Source: Arthrobacter sp. AFG20 | GTDB taxonomy: Bacteria; Actinomycetota; Actinomycetes; Actinomycetales; Micrococcaceae | NCBI RefSeq assembly: GCF_002892795.1 | Contig: NZ_PJMC01000003.1 | Coordinates: 309,068 to 373,067 of the forward strand | Direction: 5' to 3' | DNA: 64,000 bases | Shown: one piece after another, positions 55,880 to 63,917 of the stretch | How positions within the stretch are numbered: position 1 is the first letter of the stretch | Layout of the letters: each line of letters begins with the position of its first letter | Translations under genes and position numbers: made by a program | Notes under the pieces: generated by a model | What the model was told of the DNA's origin: nothing | The model's input: only the letters and a program-made list of their open reading frames with translations | Databases searched by the model: none

Positions 55880-57249
55880 TTGGTTGGTTCTCCTGAGGTG
55901 ACGAATTCTGCCTGGGCGTCGGCCTGTTCTTCTGCGATGCGCGCGGTGGCTTCTGCCTGCCTGACAAATTTCAGTCCGACGACCATGGCGGCGGCGATGA
56001 GGCAGGTGGCGCTGACCAGGGCAAGGCCCCAGTTGTTGTTGCCAGTGGAATCCTTCAGCGCGCCGAAAGCGAACGGGCCGACGAAGCCGCCGAGGTTGGC
56101 GATTGAGTTGATGGCGGCGAGGCCGACGGCTGCTGACTGTCCGGTGAGGAAGAGCGAGGGCAATGACCAGAACGGACCGTAGGTTGCGTAGACGGCGACG
56201 GTGATGACGGTCAGCAACGCGACCGAGAGCAGCAGGTTGTTCACGGCGAACGGCATCAGGGCCAGGCCGACGCCGGCTGCGATGAGCGGGATGCCGACGT
56301 GCCAGCGGCGTTCGCGCTTCTTGTCGGAGTGGCGGGCCCAGTAGACCATGAAGATCGCGGCGATGCCGTAGGGTACGGCGTTGATATAGCCGACGGCGGT
56401 GTTGCTGAGCTGGGTGGACGCGGCGGCGATGATCTGCGGGGTGAAGAACGCCAGGACGTAGATCGCGACGGACTTGCTGTAGTAGATCAGGGACAGCGCC
56501 AGGACGCGGCCGCCGGCCAGGCTCCGCCAGAACGACACGTGGCCGTGGCGCTGGACCTTCGCGGCGTGCTCGGCCTGCAGCGTTGTTTCGAGCCAGGTCT
56601 TCTCGTCAGCTGTCAGCCACTTGGCTTTTGCCGGGGAGTCGACCAGGACGAAGAGGGTCACTGCGGCCATGATGAGGGCAGGTGCGCCTTCGAGGATGAA
56701 GACCCAGCGCCAGCCTTCCATGCCCAGCCAGCCAATATTGTCCATGATCAGGCCGGACATGGGGGCCGCGACGACGGTGGCCAAGGGGATGGCGATCATG
56801 AAGAGCGCGACGACGCGGGCGCGTTCACGTTCCGGGAACCACAGGGACAGGTACAGGATGACGCAGGGGAAGAAGCCTGCCTCGGCGATGCCGAGCAGTG
56901 TGCGGGCTATCGCCAACTGCGTGAAGTCCTGTACGAAGCCGGACGCTACTGCTACAACGCCCCAGGAAACGAGGATGCGGGCGATCCACTTCCGGGCCCC
57001 GACCTTGCGCATCAGGATGTTGCTGGGAACCTCGAAGAGGAAGTAGCCGATGGAGAACAGTCCGGCTGCCAGGCCGAATTGGGCGGTAGTGATGCCGAGG
57101 TCGGCGTTCATCTCCTTGGCGACGAAGCCGACGTTGGCGCGGTCGATGAACGCGATGATGTAGAGGATCACCAGGAGTGGGAGGACCCGGAACTTGATCT
57201 TCCGGACGGTTGCGTCCCCGATGCGGGGGCGGATGACTGCGGCGCTCAT
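55876..57249 (-). CDS. MFS transporter, anion:cation symporter type
   Basis: This is a 457-residue 12-helix transporter with the ACS-family start (RVLPLLVILYIIAFIDRANV) and LFEVPSNILMRKVGARKW after helix 2. Relatives take up organic acids such as phthalate, tartrate or hexuronates. It overlaps both neighbours by ATGA, so it probably imports the substrate of the dehydrogenase and aldolase. Confidence 0.88.
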   Translation of the reverse strand: MSAAVIRPRIGDATVRKIKFRVLPLLVILYIIAFIDRANVGFVAKEMNADLGITTAQFGLAAGLFSIGYFLFEVPSNILMRKVGARKWIARILVSWGVVAVASGFVQDFTQLAIARTLLGIAEAGFFPCVILYLSLWFPERERARVVALFMIAIPLATVVAAPMSGLIMDNIGWLGMEGWRWVFILEGAPALIMAAVTLFVLVDSPAKAKWLTADEKTWLETTLQAEHAAKVQRHGHVSFWRSLAGGRVLALSLIYYSKSVAIYVLAFFTPQIIAAASTQLSNTAVGYINAVPYGIAAIFMVYWARHSDKKRERRWHVGIPLIAAGVGLALMPFAVNNLLLSVALLTVITVAVYATYGPFWSLPSLFLTGQSAAVGLAAINSIANLGGFVGPFAFGALKDSTGNNNWGLALVSATCLIAAAMVVGLKFVRQAEATARIAEEQADAQAEFVTSGEPTK

Positions 57250-58145
57250 GCCGACACCTCCTGTGCGGTCGTTGGGGTGGAAGTTCGGAGGGCGAGGGAA
57301 TCCAGCCAGTCCAGGGACGCGGCGAAGGTCGCCTCCGCGGGTCCTCCGGTGAGGCTGACGTTCTCTGCGGTGGCGGCGTACTGGGCGGCGACCTGTTCCG
57401 TCAGGCCGGCCGGGTAACCGACGCTTTGCAGCTGTGCTGCCGCCTCAAGTACCTCTGCGTGGCGGCGGACAGCATGGGCCGGGTGGGTTGTCACCATGCT
57501 CTTGAGCAGGTTCGTGAAGGGCGCCTGGTCCACGTCAGCGAGCACAGCGTCCAGCTGGTCCAGGACGCCGTAGGCGCGGGCCGCCGGGAGCGCTTCGATC
57601 GCTAGTGCTTCGAGGCCCTTCATGATGACCGAACGCAGGAGCTTAACGGTCACCGCGTCGCCGGGCACGCTGTCCGGCAGGACCCGGACCGGCGCCCCGG
57701 CGTTGGCCAGCACGCTTTCGACGGCGGTGTTCCGCTTCCCGGCGTACAGAAGTGGGGTCTTCACTCCGGTGAGGGCCACAGCTCCCGTGATGGCGATGTC
57801 CACATACCCGATGCCCGCTGCCTCGGCTCGGGCGGATGACTCCCGCTTGGCCTGTGCTGCCGCAGTGGTCATATCCACGATTGTCGCACCCGGCTTCAGG
57901 TGCTGCAGCAGCGAACTAATGACTCCAGGCAGGACGAACCCGGGCACGCAAAGCAGGACAAGCTCCTGGTCCGCTGCCCACCCGGAAATGTCCGGGCGGA
58001 TTGCCACTCCGGACTCCTCCGACCAGCTCACGGCCGCAGCCGGCGGCTGTGGATCGGAGAGGGAAATTTCAAGGACGGGGTCAGCAACAAGCCGCTCCGC
58101 CCAGCACAGGCCAACTTGGCCCGAACCAATGATTGTGGTTTTCAA
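57246..58145 (-). CDS. NAD-binding beta-hydroxyacid dehydrogenase-like protein (DUF1932)
   Basis: This 299-residue protein has an N-terminal Rossmann domain (TTIIGSGQVGLCWAERL) and a C-terminal helical domain of DUF1932 type. It has the family's AITGAVALTGVKTPLLYAG region and K in VTVKLLRSVIMKGLEAL in place of the usual catalytic lysine site. The start is TTG 58145 with AAGGAG six bases upstream. It is the first gene of a four-gene unit. A hydroxyacid substrate is likely; its identity is unknown. Confidence 0.82.
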   Translation of the reverse strand: MKTTIIGSGQVGLCWAERLVADPVLEISLSDPQPPAAAVSWSEESGVAIRPDISGWAADQELVLLCVPGFVLPGVISSLLQHLKPGATIVDMTTAAAQAKRESSARAEAAGIGYVDIAITGAVALTGVKTPLLYAGKRNTAVESVLANAGAPVRVLPDSVPGDAVTVKLLRSVIMKGLEALAIEALPAARAYGVLDQLDAVLADVDQAPFTNLLKSMVTTHPAHAVRRHAEVLEAAAQLQSVGYPAGLTEQVAAQYAATAENVSLTGGPAEATFAASLDWLDSLALRTSTPTTAQEVSA

Positions 58146-58176
58146 GACAGACTCCTTCGTCCCGATGTCTATGTGA

Positions 58177-58207
58177 TCAAGAATACAACTTGAATACCAT
58201 TTGGCAA
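58177..58207 (-). promoter_or_regulatory. Promoter and operator of the dehydrogenase-MFS-RraA operon
   Basis: On the minus strand TTGCCA (58207-58202) and TATTCT (58185-58180) are spaced by 16 bp. TCAAG-AATACAA-CTTGA, a perfect inverted repeat at 58177-58193, covers the -10. This is the arrangement of a repressor site, probably for the GntR protein of the operon. Confidence 0.6.
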
Positions 58208-58299
58208 GTCTTATCCCTGTAATCCGTTTGCTTAGCCTCAATGGCACTATTTTGGTTCCGAGCCTTGCCCCCGTCGAAAACCGGTGGCAGGGTGGCAGC

Positions 58300-58872
58300 A
58301 TGGCGATCGAGGTTCGTCCGGCGACGGTGTTCGAGGACGTGAAAGCCCTGGTTGGACCCAAGCGGCCGGACGCGACGGTGTGCTGGTGTCTGAGCTACCG
58401 CGTCCCCTCCAAGCAGAACGTGGAGCTGCGGGGCACTGCCCGCGGGGAGCTGGTCCAGGAACTGTTTAGGCAGGATCCGCCGCCCGGGGTGTTAGCGTAC
58501 GACGGCGGGGAAGCAGTTGGGTGGGCAGGCGTCCATCCGCGCGCGGATACCAACTTCGCCCGCAACCGCCGGATCCCCCGCGTGGACGATCTGGACGTGT
58601 GGTCGGTGTGGTGCATCCGGGTCCGGCCGGGGTACCGGGGAAGGGGAATCTCCCATCGGCTGCTGGAGGGCGCCGTCGACTTTGCGCGTTCCTACGGTGC
58701 GCCCGCCATTGAGGGTTATCCGGTGGACAACGAGGGCAAGAGGGTGGACCTCACCATGGCCTACGTGGGCACCCGCAAACTCTTCGAGGAGGCTGGTTTC
58801 ACCAAGGCCGCGGATACGGACTCCGTCCTCAACGGCTTCCCGCGCGTGCTCATGCGCCTTGGGCTGGGCTGA
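58300..58872 (+). CDS. GNAT-family N-acetyltransferase
   Basis: This is a 190-residue acetyltransferase with the acetyl-CoA loop VRPGYRGRGISHRLLEGAV. ATG 58300 is chosen because the frame upstream is non-conserved looking and lies in the promoter region. Substrate and role are unknown. It is followed by an IclR gene on the same strand after 78 bases and is not obviously part of a pathway here. Confidence 0.8.
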   Translation: MAIEVRPATVFEDVKALVGPKRPDATVCWCLSYRVPSKQNVELRGTARGELVQELFRQDPPPGVLAYDGGEAVGWAGVHPRADTNFARNRRIPRVDDLDVWSVWCIRVRPGYRGRGISHRLLEGAVDFARSYGAPAIEGYPVDNEGKRVDLTMAYVGTRKLFEEAGFTKAADTDSVLNGFPRVLMRLGLG

Positions 58873-58950
58873 TTGGACATGGCGCCCGACGCCGTTTCCC
58901 GGCTTACCGCGGTGTCGGCCCCGTCACACTTCCCGGCATAGGATCGGGAC

Positions 58951-59766
58951 ATGGCTTCGAACAATGTCCCTGAATCCGATGCCGACGCCGAGGGCGAGGG
59001 CGGCCAGCAGGGCGGCGTCCAGTCCGTCGACCGGGCGCTCGCCGTGCTGGAGATACTGGCCCGCGACGGCCATGCAGGCGTGAGCGAAATCGCCGGGGAA
59101 ATGGGCATCCACAAGTCCACAGTTTCCAGACTGCTCGGTTCGCTCGTAGTCAGGGAGATGGTCCACCAGAACAGCGAACGCGGCAAGTATCAGCTGGGCT
59201 TTGGCATCCTTCGCCTGGCCAGTTCCATTCCCGGCCGGCTTAGCCTGGTCCGCGAGGCGCGCCCGGTACTCGAAAACCTGGCCGAGGAATTCAAGGAAAC
59301 CGTCAACCTCGCCGTTCTCCGCTCCAATTACGCCGTCAACGTGGACCAGGCCATGGGGCCATCAACCCTGGCCACCTACGACTGGGTCGGAAGCCTGACC
59401 CCCTTGCACGCGACGTCGAGCGGAAAGGTCCTGCTGGCAGCGCTGGCCGCAGATGAACGTGAGCGCATCCTGAAAGAGACAGGGCTGCCGGCCCGTACAC
59501 CCCGGACCATCACCAGGCGCGACAAGCTCGAAAAGCAGCTGATCGACGTCGTCCACAACGGCTACGCGGTGACCCTCGAAGAGTTCGAAATAGGGCTGAA
59601 TTCCATGGCAGTGCCGGTCTACAACCACTTGGGAACGGCGATCGCGGCGGTCAGCATCTCCGGCCCGGCGTTCCGCTTCGACCCGGAAAAGACACCCGGC
59701 CTCATCGAGGGCCTGGGCCAGGCCGGCCTGCGGATCAGCGCCAACATGGGCTACGCGCGGCGTTAA
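58951..59766 (+). CDS. IclR-family regulator
   Basis: This 271-residue IclR protein has the winged helix AGVSEIAGEMGIHKSTVSRL and ligand-domain motifs SLTPLHATSSGKVLLAAL and GYAVTLEEFEIGLNSMAVPV. The ATG lies six bases after TAGGAT at 58939, so the mRNA may be leaderless. It is convergent with the dehydratase gene, overlapping it by 4 bases, and may control that gene or the BCCT transporter. Confidence 0.86.
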   Translation: MASNNVPESDADAEGEGGQQGGVQSVDRALAVLEILARDGHAGVSEIAGEMGIHKSTVSRLLGSLVVREMVHQNSERGKYQLGFGILRLASSIPGRLSLVREARPVLENLAEEFKETVNLAVLRSNYAVNVDQAMGPSTLATYDWVGSLTPLHATSSGKVLLAALAADERERILKETGLPARTPRTITRRDKLEKQLIDVVHNGYAVTLEEFEIGLNSMAVPVYNHLGTAIAAVSISGPAFRFDPEKTPGLIEGLGQAGLRISANMGYARR

Positions 59767-60740
59767 GCTGGCCCCTGCACCAGGTCACTCGGGTCGGTGT
59801 TGGCGCCGCAGAGGACCACGCAAACCTTCTCCCCGTCCGCCGGACGGTAGCCCCCAGGGCTGAGGAGCCCGGCCAGCGCGGTTCCCGCCCCGTGTTCCAC
59901 GGCGAGACGGTGGTTGTCCCACAGCGACTGCCGGGCACGGACAATCCCGGAGTCCGGCACGAGGACGGAACGGGACATGTCGTGCTGGGCAGCACGCAAG
60001 GCCATCCGGGACACCCGCCGGGCGCCCAAGGAATCTGCGGCTACGGAGTCCACGGCGACGTCCACGGGCAGGCCGGCCTCCAGGGCAGCGTTCAGGGCCC
60101 GGCAGTTCTCGGGTTCCACAGCAATGGTCCGGATGCCGTAGTGCTGTGCTGCGGTGGCGACGCCCGCGAACAGTCCTCCGCCGCCTACCGCGACTACGAC
60201 CGTGTCCAGGCCGGGGATCTGGCGGTGGATCTCGTCCATGAGCGTTCCCGCACCCGCGGCGATCAGCGGATGGTCATAGGCATGGGACGGCAGTGCTCCA
60301 GCCGTGGCGGCGAAGTCCTGGCAGGCGGCCAGCGCCTCGGCGTACTCTGCGCCGACAAGCCTGACGTCCGCGCCATAGCCCCTGAGCCGTTCAATCTTCA
60401 CGCGCGGGGCGCTCGATGGGAGGAAGACGGTGGCAGGGATCCCTTGGTCCCTGGCAGCCCACGCACAGGCCAGTCCGGCATTCCCGCCTGAAGCTATAGT
60501 GACCCCCGCCTCCGGCAGAGTACCGGCGGCGCGGTGTGCCTCAATGAAGTTTTGGGCGCCACGTGCCTTGAATGTGCCGGTGTGCTGCATAAATTCGAGC
60601 GCAAAGTAGAGCTCGCACTGCCCCTCGGCGCCTGCGGCCTCGACTTCGCCGGGATCGGCATGGGCCACCACCACGTGCCGGACCAGCCCGGCGATTCGAT
60701 CCGACGCGGCCTCGACGTCCGCATAGGTAAGGGCGTTCAT
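59763..60740 (-). CDS. PLP-dependent threonine/serine dehydratase-like protein
   Basis: This is a 325-residue fold-type II PLP enzyme. The start ATG 60740 has AGGAG eight bases upstream; a longer frame is rejected. The PLP lysine is in HTGTFKARGAQN, the phosphate loop reads VAVGGGGLFAGVATA, and SGGNAG binds the substrate carboxylate. It should deaminate a hydroxy amino acid such as serine, threonine or hydroxyaspartate. EutB-like dehydratases of hydroxyectoine breakdown are in the same family, and the BCCT transporter next door makes an osmolyte-related role conceivable. A TCGCCA-N4-TGGCGA palindrome lies upstream. Confidence 0.84.
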   Translation of the reverse strand: MNALTYADVEAASDRIAGLVRHVVVAHADPGEVEAAGAEGQCELYFALEFMQHTGTFKARGAQNFIEAHRAAGTLPEAGVTIASGGNAGLACAWAARDQGIPATVFLPSSAPRVKIERLRGYGADVRLVGAEYAEALAACQDFAATAGALPSHAYDHPLIAAGAGTLMDEIHRQIPGLDTVVVAVGGGGLFAGVATAAQHYGIRTIAVEPENCRALNAALEAGLPVDVAVDSVAADSLGARRVSRMALRAAQHDMSRSVLVPDSGIVRARQSLWDNHRLAVEHGAGTALAGLLSPGGYRPADGEKVCVVLCGANTDPSDLVQGPA

Positions 60741-61164
60741 GCTTGGATCTCCTGCTAAGGCTGGCCAATGGTCCTGGGCCATCTTCCCATGGCACCGCTC
60801 GCCAGACTTGGCGAAACCCGTAGGAGCACGCGTGTTTGAAGATGCCTTATACGCAACACCTCTCACGAGGGGCAACGGGATTCGCATCTTAGGCCCCCTG
60901 TCAAGAGGGGGCGGGGGCGGAAGAAATGTTCTTGACAACGCGTGTGAGCTGGCGCACTCTGTTGCTGAAGGCGAAGTGTGTTGATTACTGCGGAACTAGC
61001 TGGGCACCGCTCAGGCGAACTGCCCATCCGCATTCACGAGGTCAGGATCGTCGACGGCGACCGTCATGACCATCGACTCCGAGGACGAGCCGAACCGAAT
61101 GCCGGGCGTACTCGCCTACGGCCACGGCTAAGCCGTCCCACATATTCAGCGAAGGAAACCCCTC
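60741..61164. other. Intergenic region: operator, BCCT promoter, possible leader ORF
   Basis: This 424-base stretch contains no clear gene. TCGCCA-GACT-TGGCGA at 60799-60814 is a palindrome 59 bases upstream of the dehydratase start. On the plus strand TTGACA (60932) and CACTCT (60955) with a 17-bp spacer form a promoter for the BCCT gene, leaving about 200 bases of leader. In that leader a 21-codon ORF (61066-61131) lacks a ribosome site and may be nothing. A C-run/G-run pair near 60896-60916 could form a hairpin. Confidence 0.4.
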
Positions 61165-63063
61165 ATGACAATCAATAGTGACGTCACTATCGATGAAAGC
61201 AGTGAAGACGACCGGGCCTCGGGGGTGGAACCGGCGTTGGAACGAGAACCTGCACCTCCCCAGGAAGACCTGCAAATCCTGCAGGCCCTGCGGGAAACCG
61301 AATCAGAACACGAAGAAGCGCGGCGCAGCAGCCAATTGTTCCGGAAGGGAGGCATCGACAAGGTAGTCTTCGGCGTCGCCGGACTGCTCACGTTGGCCTT
61401 CGTTATCTGGGGATTTGCCGGCAGGGAGAATCTGGCTACCACCTCCCAGGTGGTTCTTGACTGGGTCATGAAAAACACCGGCTGGCTGTTCGTTGCCCTC
61501 TCCTCCCTGTTCGTGGTCTACGTGCTCTGGCTTGCGGTCAGCCGCTTCGGGAACATCCCACTGGGGAAAGACGCGGAAAAGCCCGAGTACTCCATGGTCT
61601 CGTGGGTCTCGATGATGTTCGCGGCGGGGATGGGCATCGGCCTGATGTTCTATGGCGTGGCCGAGCCGCTTTACCACTACATCTCCCCGCCGCCAGGCAC
61701 GGTTGACGGCCAGACTCCCGCGGCGGTCCAGACGGCGATGGCAACCTCGATCTTCCACTGGACCCTGCACCCGTGGGCAATGTACGCGGTGGTGGGCGTT
61801 GCCATGGCCTACGGAACCTACCGCCTCGGCCGCAAACAGCTCATTTCCGCGGTCTTCACGTCGCTGTTCGGCATCCGCAGGGTGGAAGGTCCCATCGGCA
61901 AGGTCATCAACATGCTGGCCATCTTCGCCACACTTTTCGGCACCGCTGCGTCGCTGGGTCTGGGTGCTCTGCAAATTGGCAGCGGCATGGCGTCCAACGG
62001 CTGGATCAGCGGCCAGCTTGCCACTCCCGTGCTCGTGGTCATCGTTGCCGTACTCACAGCCTGCTTCGTGGCCTCGGCGGTCTCCGGCATCAGCCGCGGC
62101 ATCCAGTGGCTGTCCAACATCAACATGGTCCTGGCTGCAGTCCTGGCCGTTATCGTCTTCGTGGCCGGGCCGACGCTCTTCATCCTGAACCTGATCCCGG
62201 CGGCAGTGGGCGACTATGCACGGGACCTGGCCGAGATGGCCTCTCGGACTGAAGCCGTCGGCGACGACGCCCTGCGCACGTGGATGTCCGGCTGGACCAT
62301 CTTCTACTGGGCCTGGTGGGTCTCCTGGACGCCCTTCGTTGGCCTGTTCATCGCACGCATCAGCCGCGGCCGCACCATCCGCCAGTTCGTCACCGGCGTC
62401 CTGCTGGTTCCCAGCATCGTCAGCGTCATCTGGTTCGGCATCTTCGGCGGGGCCGCCATCAACATCCAGGCAACCGCAGACGCCACCCCGGACACCGGCG
62501 ATGGCATGGCCAAGATCGTCGACGGGACTCCCTCGATTTCCTTCGACGGCGCCCTGTTCGACCTGCTTCACCATCTCCCCCTGCCCAACGCCATTGCCGG
62601 CGCGGTCGCCGTCCTGGCGATGGTTCTGGTGGCCATCTTCTTCGTCACCGGCGCCGATGCGGCCTCCATCGTGATGGGATCGCTCAGCTCCGACGGTGCA
62701 GAAGAACCACGCCGGGGAGTTGTCATCTTCTGGGGTGCCCTCACCGGCGCCGTTGCCGCCGTGATGCTCCTCGCCGGCGGTGACAAGCCTGCCGAGGCGC
62801 TTGCCGGACTGCAGCGGATCACCATCGTGTCAGCCCTGCCTTTCGTGCTGGTGATGTTCCTGATGTGCTTTGCCCTCACGAGGGACCTGCGCCGGGACCC
62901 GCTGTCGCTGCGCGCGCGGTTGGTGACCTCCGTCGTCGAGCGCTCCATTCGCAGTGGGGTGGAACAGCACGGCGGCGTCCAGTTCGATCTGGTAACCAAA
63001 CACGAATGCGATGAACGATGTGCCAAGAGTGAGCTTGATCCGGGCGGGGACAAGCAACACTGA
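61165..63063 (+). CDS. BCCT-family osmolyte/betaine transporter
   Basis: This is a 632-residue secondary transporter of the betaine-carnitine-choline family with 12 membrane helices. The hydrophilic acidic N-terminus spans about 65 residues. Family landmarks are MGIGLMFYGVAEPLYHY, SIFHWTLHPWAMYAVVGVA and the signature IFYWAWWVSWTPFVGLFIAR. The glycine-rich helix MMFAAGMGIGLM is present, as in sodium-coupled betaine carriers. It likely brings in glycine betaine or ectoine-like compounds, which could feed the sarcosine operon. A 17-bp-stem terminator follows. Confidence 0.92.
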   Translation: MTINSDVTIDESSEDDRASGVEPALEREPAPPQEDLQILQALRETESEHEEARRSSQLFRKGGIDKVVFGVAGLLTLAFVIWGFAGRENLATTSQVVLDWVMKNTGWLFVALSSLFVVYVLWLAVSRFGNIPLGKDAEKPEYSMVSWVSMMFAAGMGIGLMFYGVAEPLYHYISPPPGTVDGQTPAAVQTAMATSIFHWTLHPWAMYAVVGVAMAYGTYRLGRKQLISAVFTSLFGIRRVEGPIGKVINMLAIFATLFGTAASLGLGALQIGSGMASNGWISGQLATPVLVVIVAVLTACFVASAVSGISRGIQWLSNINMVLAAVLAVIVFVAGPTLFILNLIPAAVGDYARDLAEMASRTEAVGDDALRTWMSGWTIFYWAWWVSWTPFVGLFIARISRGRTIRQFVTGVLLVPSIVSVIWFGIFGGAAINIQATADATPDTGDGMAKIVDGTPSISFDGALFDLLHHLPLPNAIAGAVAVLAMVLVAIFFVTGADAASIVMGSLSSDGAEEPRRGVVIFWGALTGAVAAVMLLAGGDKPAEALAGLQRITIVSALPFVLVMFLMCFALTRDLRRDPLSLRARLVTSVVERSIRSGVEQHGGVQFDLVTKHECDERCAKSELDPGGDKQH

Positions 63064-63067
63064 GTAC

Positions 63068-63108
63068 AGGGCGGCCGGCTCCCGAAACGACCGGGAGCCG
63101 GCCGCCCT
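63068..63108 (+). terminator. Perfect 17-bp hairpin after BCCT gene
   Basis: Arms 63068-63084 and 63092-63108 are perfectly complementary (core GGGCGGCCGGCTCCC) with a 7-base loop, four bases after the BCCT stop. Confidence 0.8.
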
Positions 63109-63165
63109 AACGCTTGTCCTCTAGTAGAAACGCACTCGCGGCCCACACCCGGAAAGGCATCCCGT

Positions 63166-63279
63166 ATGGCATCGACGTCCACAATCACACAGGCTGAAAC
63201 GGAAGCGGACCAAAGACGCCCCGTTGATGACTGCGACTATCACGGCTGCTTCTTCTGTTCCGGCCCCGAAACCGACTGA
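63166..63279 (+). CDS. Possible 37-residue Cys-rich protein
   Basis: This is a short ORF with GGAAAGG nine bases before the ATG. The C-terminal half is CDYHGCFFCSGPETD, with three Cys and one His close enough to bind a metal; the N-terminal half is hydrophilic. It overlaps the 3' end of the convergent DUF6457 gene by 40 bases. I do not recognise a family. It could be a real small metal-binding protein or a chance ORF. Confidence 0.3.
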   Translation: MASTSTITQAETEADQRRPVDDCDYHGCFFCSGPETD

Positions 63280-63563
63280 CTGCCGGCTCGCTGCTCGCAC
63301 AGCCCGAACGCGATGTCTGCGGCCCGGGCGGTCGCCGCCCTGGACCCTTCAGAACCAGCATTTCCTCTTGCGGCTTCTTGGCCGGCCACGTAGCCCACCA
63401 TGAAGGCTGTCACCGGTGCTGCAGCATGGATTACTGAATCGGCAGATTTCCTCGCCAGGTCCAGCAGCAGCTCTTGATCGACGTCGAGATCCGGGATCTG
63501 CAACGCCCTCGCTAGCTGCTCGCACCACTCGCCCAGGATCTGCATCTCATCGTTAACGGCCAT
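63240..63563 (-). CDS. DUF6457 family protein
   Basis: This 107-residue helical protein matches the pattern of DUF6457: EWCEQLARALQI, then LLLDLARKSADSVIHAAAPV and TAFMVGYVAGQEAA. The family often occurs near molybdopterin or formate-dehydrogenase accessory genes in actinobacteria, but none are visible here. The C-terminal tail is Ser/Gln/Lys-rich. The function is unknown. Confidence 0.72.
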   Translation of the reverse strand: MAVNDEMQILGEWCEQLARALQIPDLDVDQELLLDLARKSADSVIHAAAPVTAFMVGYVAGQEAARGNAGSEGSRAATARAADIAFGLCEQRAGSQSVSGPEQKKQP

Positions 63564-63700
63564 GATCTCTCCTTATACAGAACACTTCCGCTGGAAGCTG
63601 GTGCCCTGACCCTACAAGGCTAGGACGCCATAAGTCACCGGGCGTTCCCAGGCTGCGTTGTCATGGAAAACCTCCGGCTGCGCCGATTGGATCGGGTACG

Positions 63701-63729
63701 TTGACGTCAGCAATTCCGCCGCATACGAT
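63701..63729 (+). promoter_or_regulatory. Sigma70-type promoter TTGACG-17-TACGAT
   Basis: TTGACG at 63701-63706 and TACGAT at 63724-63729 are separated by 17 bp, one of the best consensus promoters in the window. Transcription would start near 63736, inside the operator-like palindrome at 63731-63744. Confidence 0.65.
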
Positions 63730-63730
63730 C

Positions 63731-63744
63731 ACTTATATATCAGT
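63731..63744. promoter_or_regulatory. ACTTATATATCAGT operator, second copy
   Basis: It differs at one of 14 positions from the perfect palindrome ACTGATATATCAGT between glyA and the GntR gene. It covers the expected transcription start of the downstream promoter, a classic repressor position, and suggests control by the same regulator. Confidence 0.6.
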
Positions 63745-63917
63745 TATCTGGGTCACAAATATCAAAGGCACATCAGCGTCGCGATGGGCCGCTGCCGCCG
63801 AAGCCTCACAGATGTCCGGCGGCCACCACACTCCCCGCGCGGACAGTGTTGGGGCCCTTCGCAAGAGTGACGGGTCAAATGTGGCCGCCGCAGTACACCC
63901 GAAAGGAACACTTACTC

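Larger units (their letters stand above)
63564..63917 (+). other. Leader/promoter region of the formaldehyde dehydrogenase gene
   Basis: This stretch of 354 bases holds no gene I can support. It contains the promoter and operator described separately at 63701-63744, then a leader of roughly 180 bases before ATG 63918 with no obvious riboswitch. AAAGGA precedes the ATG. Confidence 0.5.

Noticed and set aside
61066..61131. 21-codon ORF in the BCCT leader
   Set aside because: No ribosome site and no recognisable sequence; mentioned only as a possible leader peptide.
33862..63123. Shared 12-mer GCTTGTCCTCTA at 33862-33873 and 63112-63123
   Set aside because: Both are intergenic, but flanking bases do not match and no palindrome or gene relationship links them; likely chance or a minor repeat fragment.
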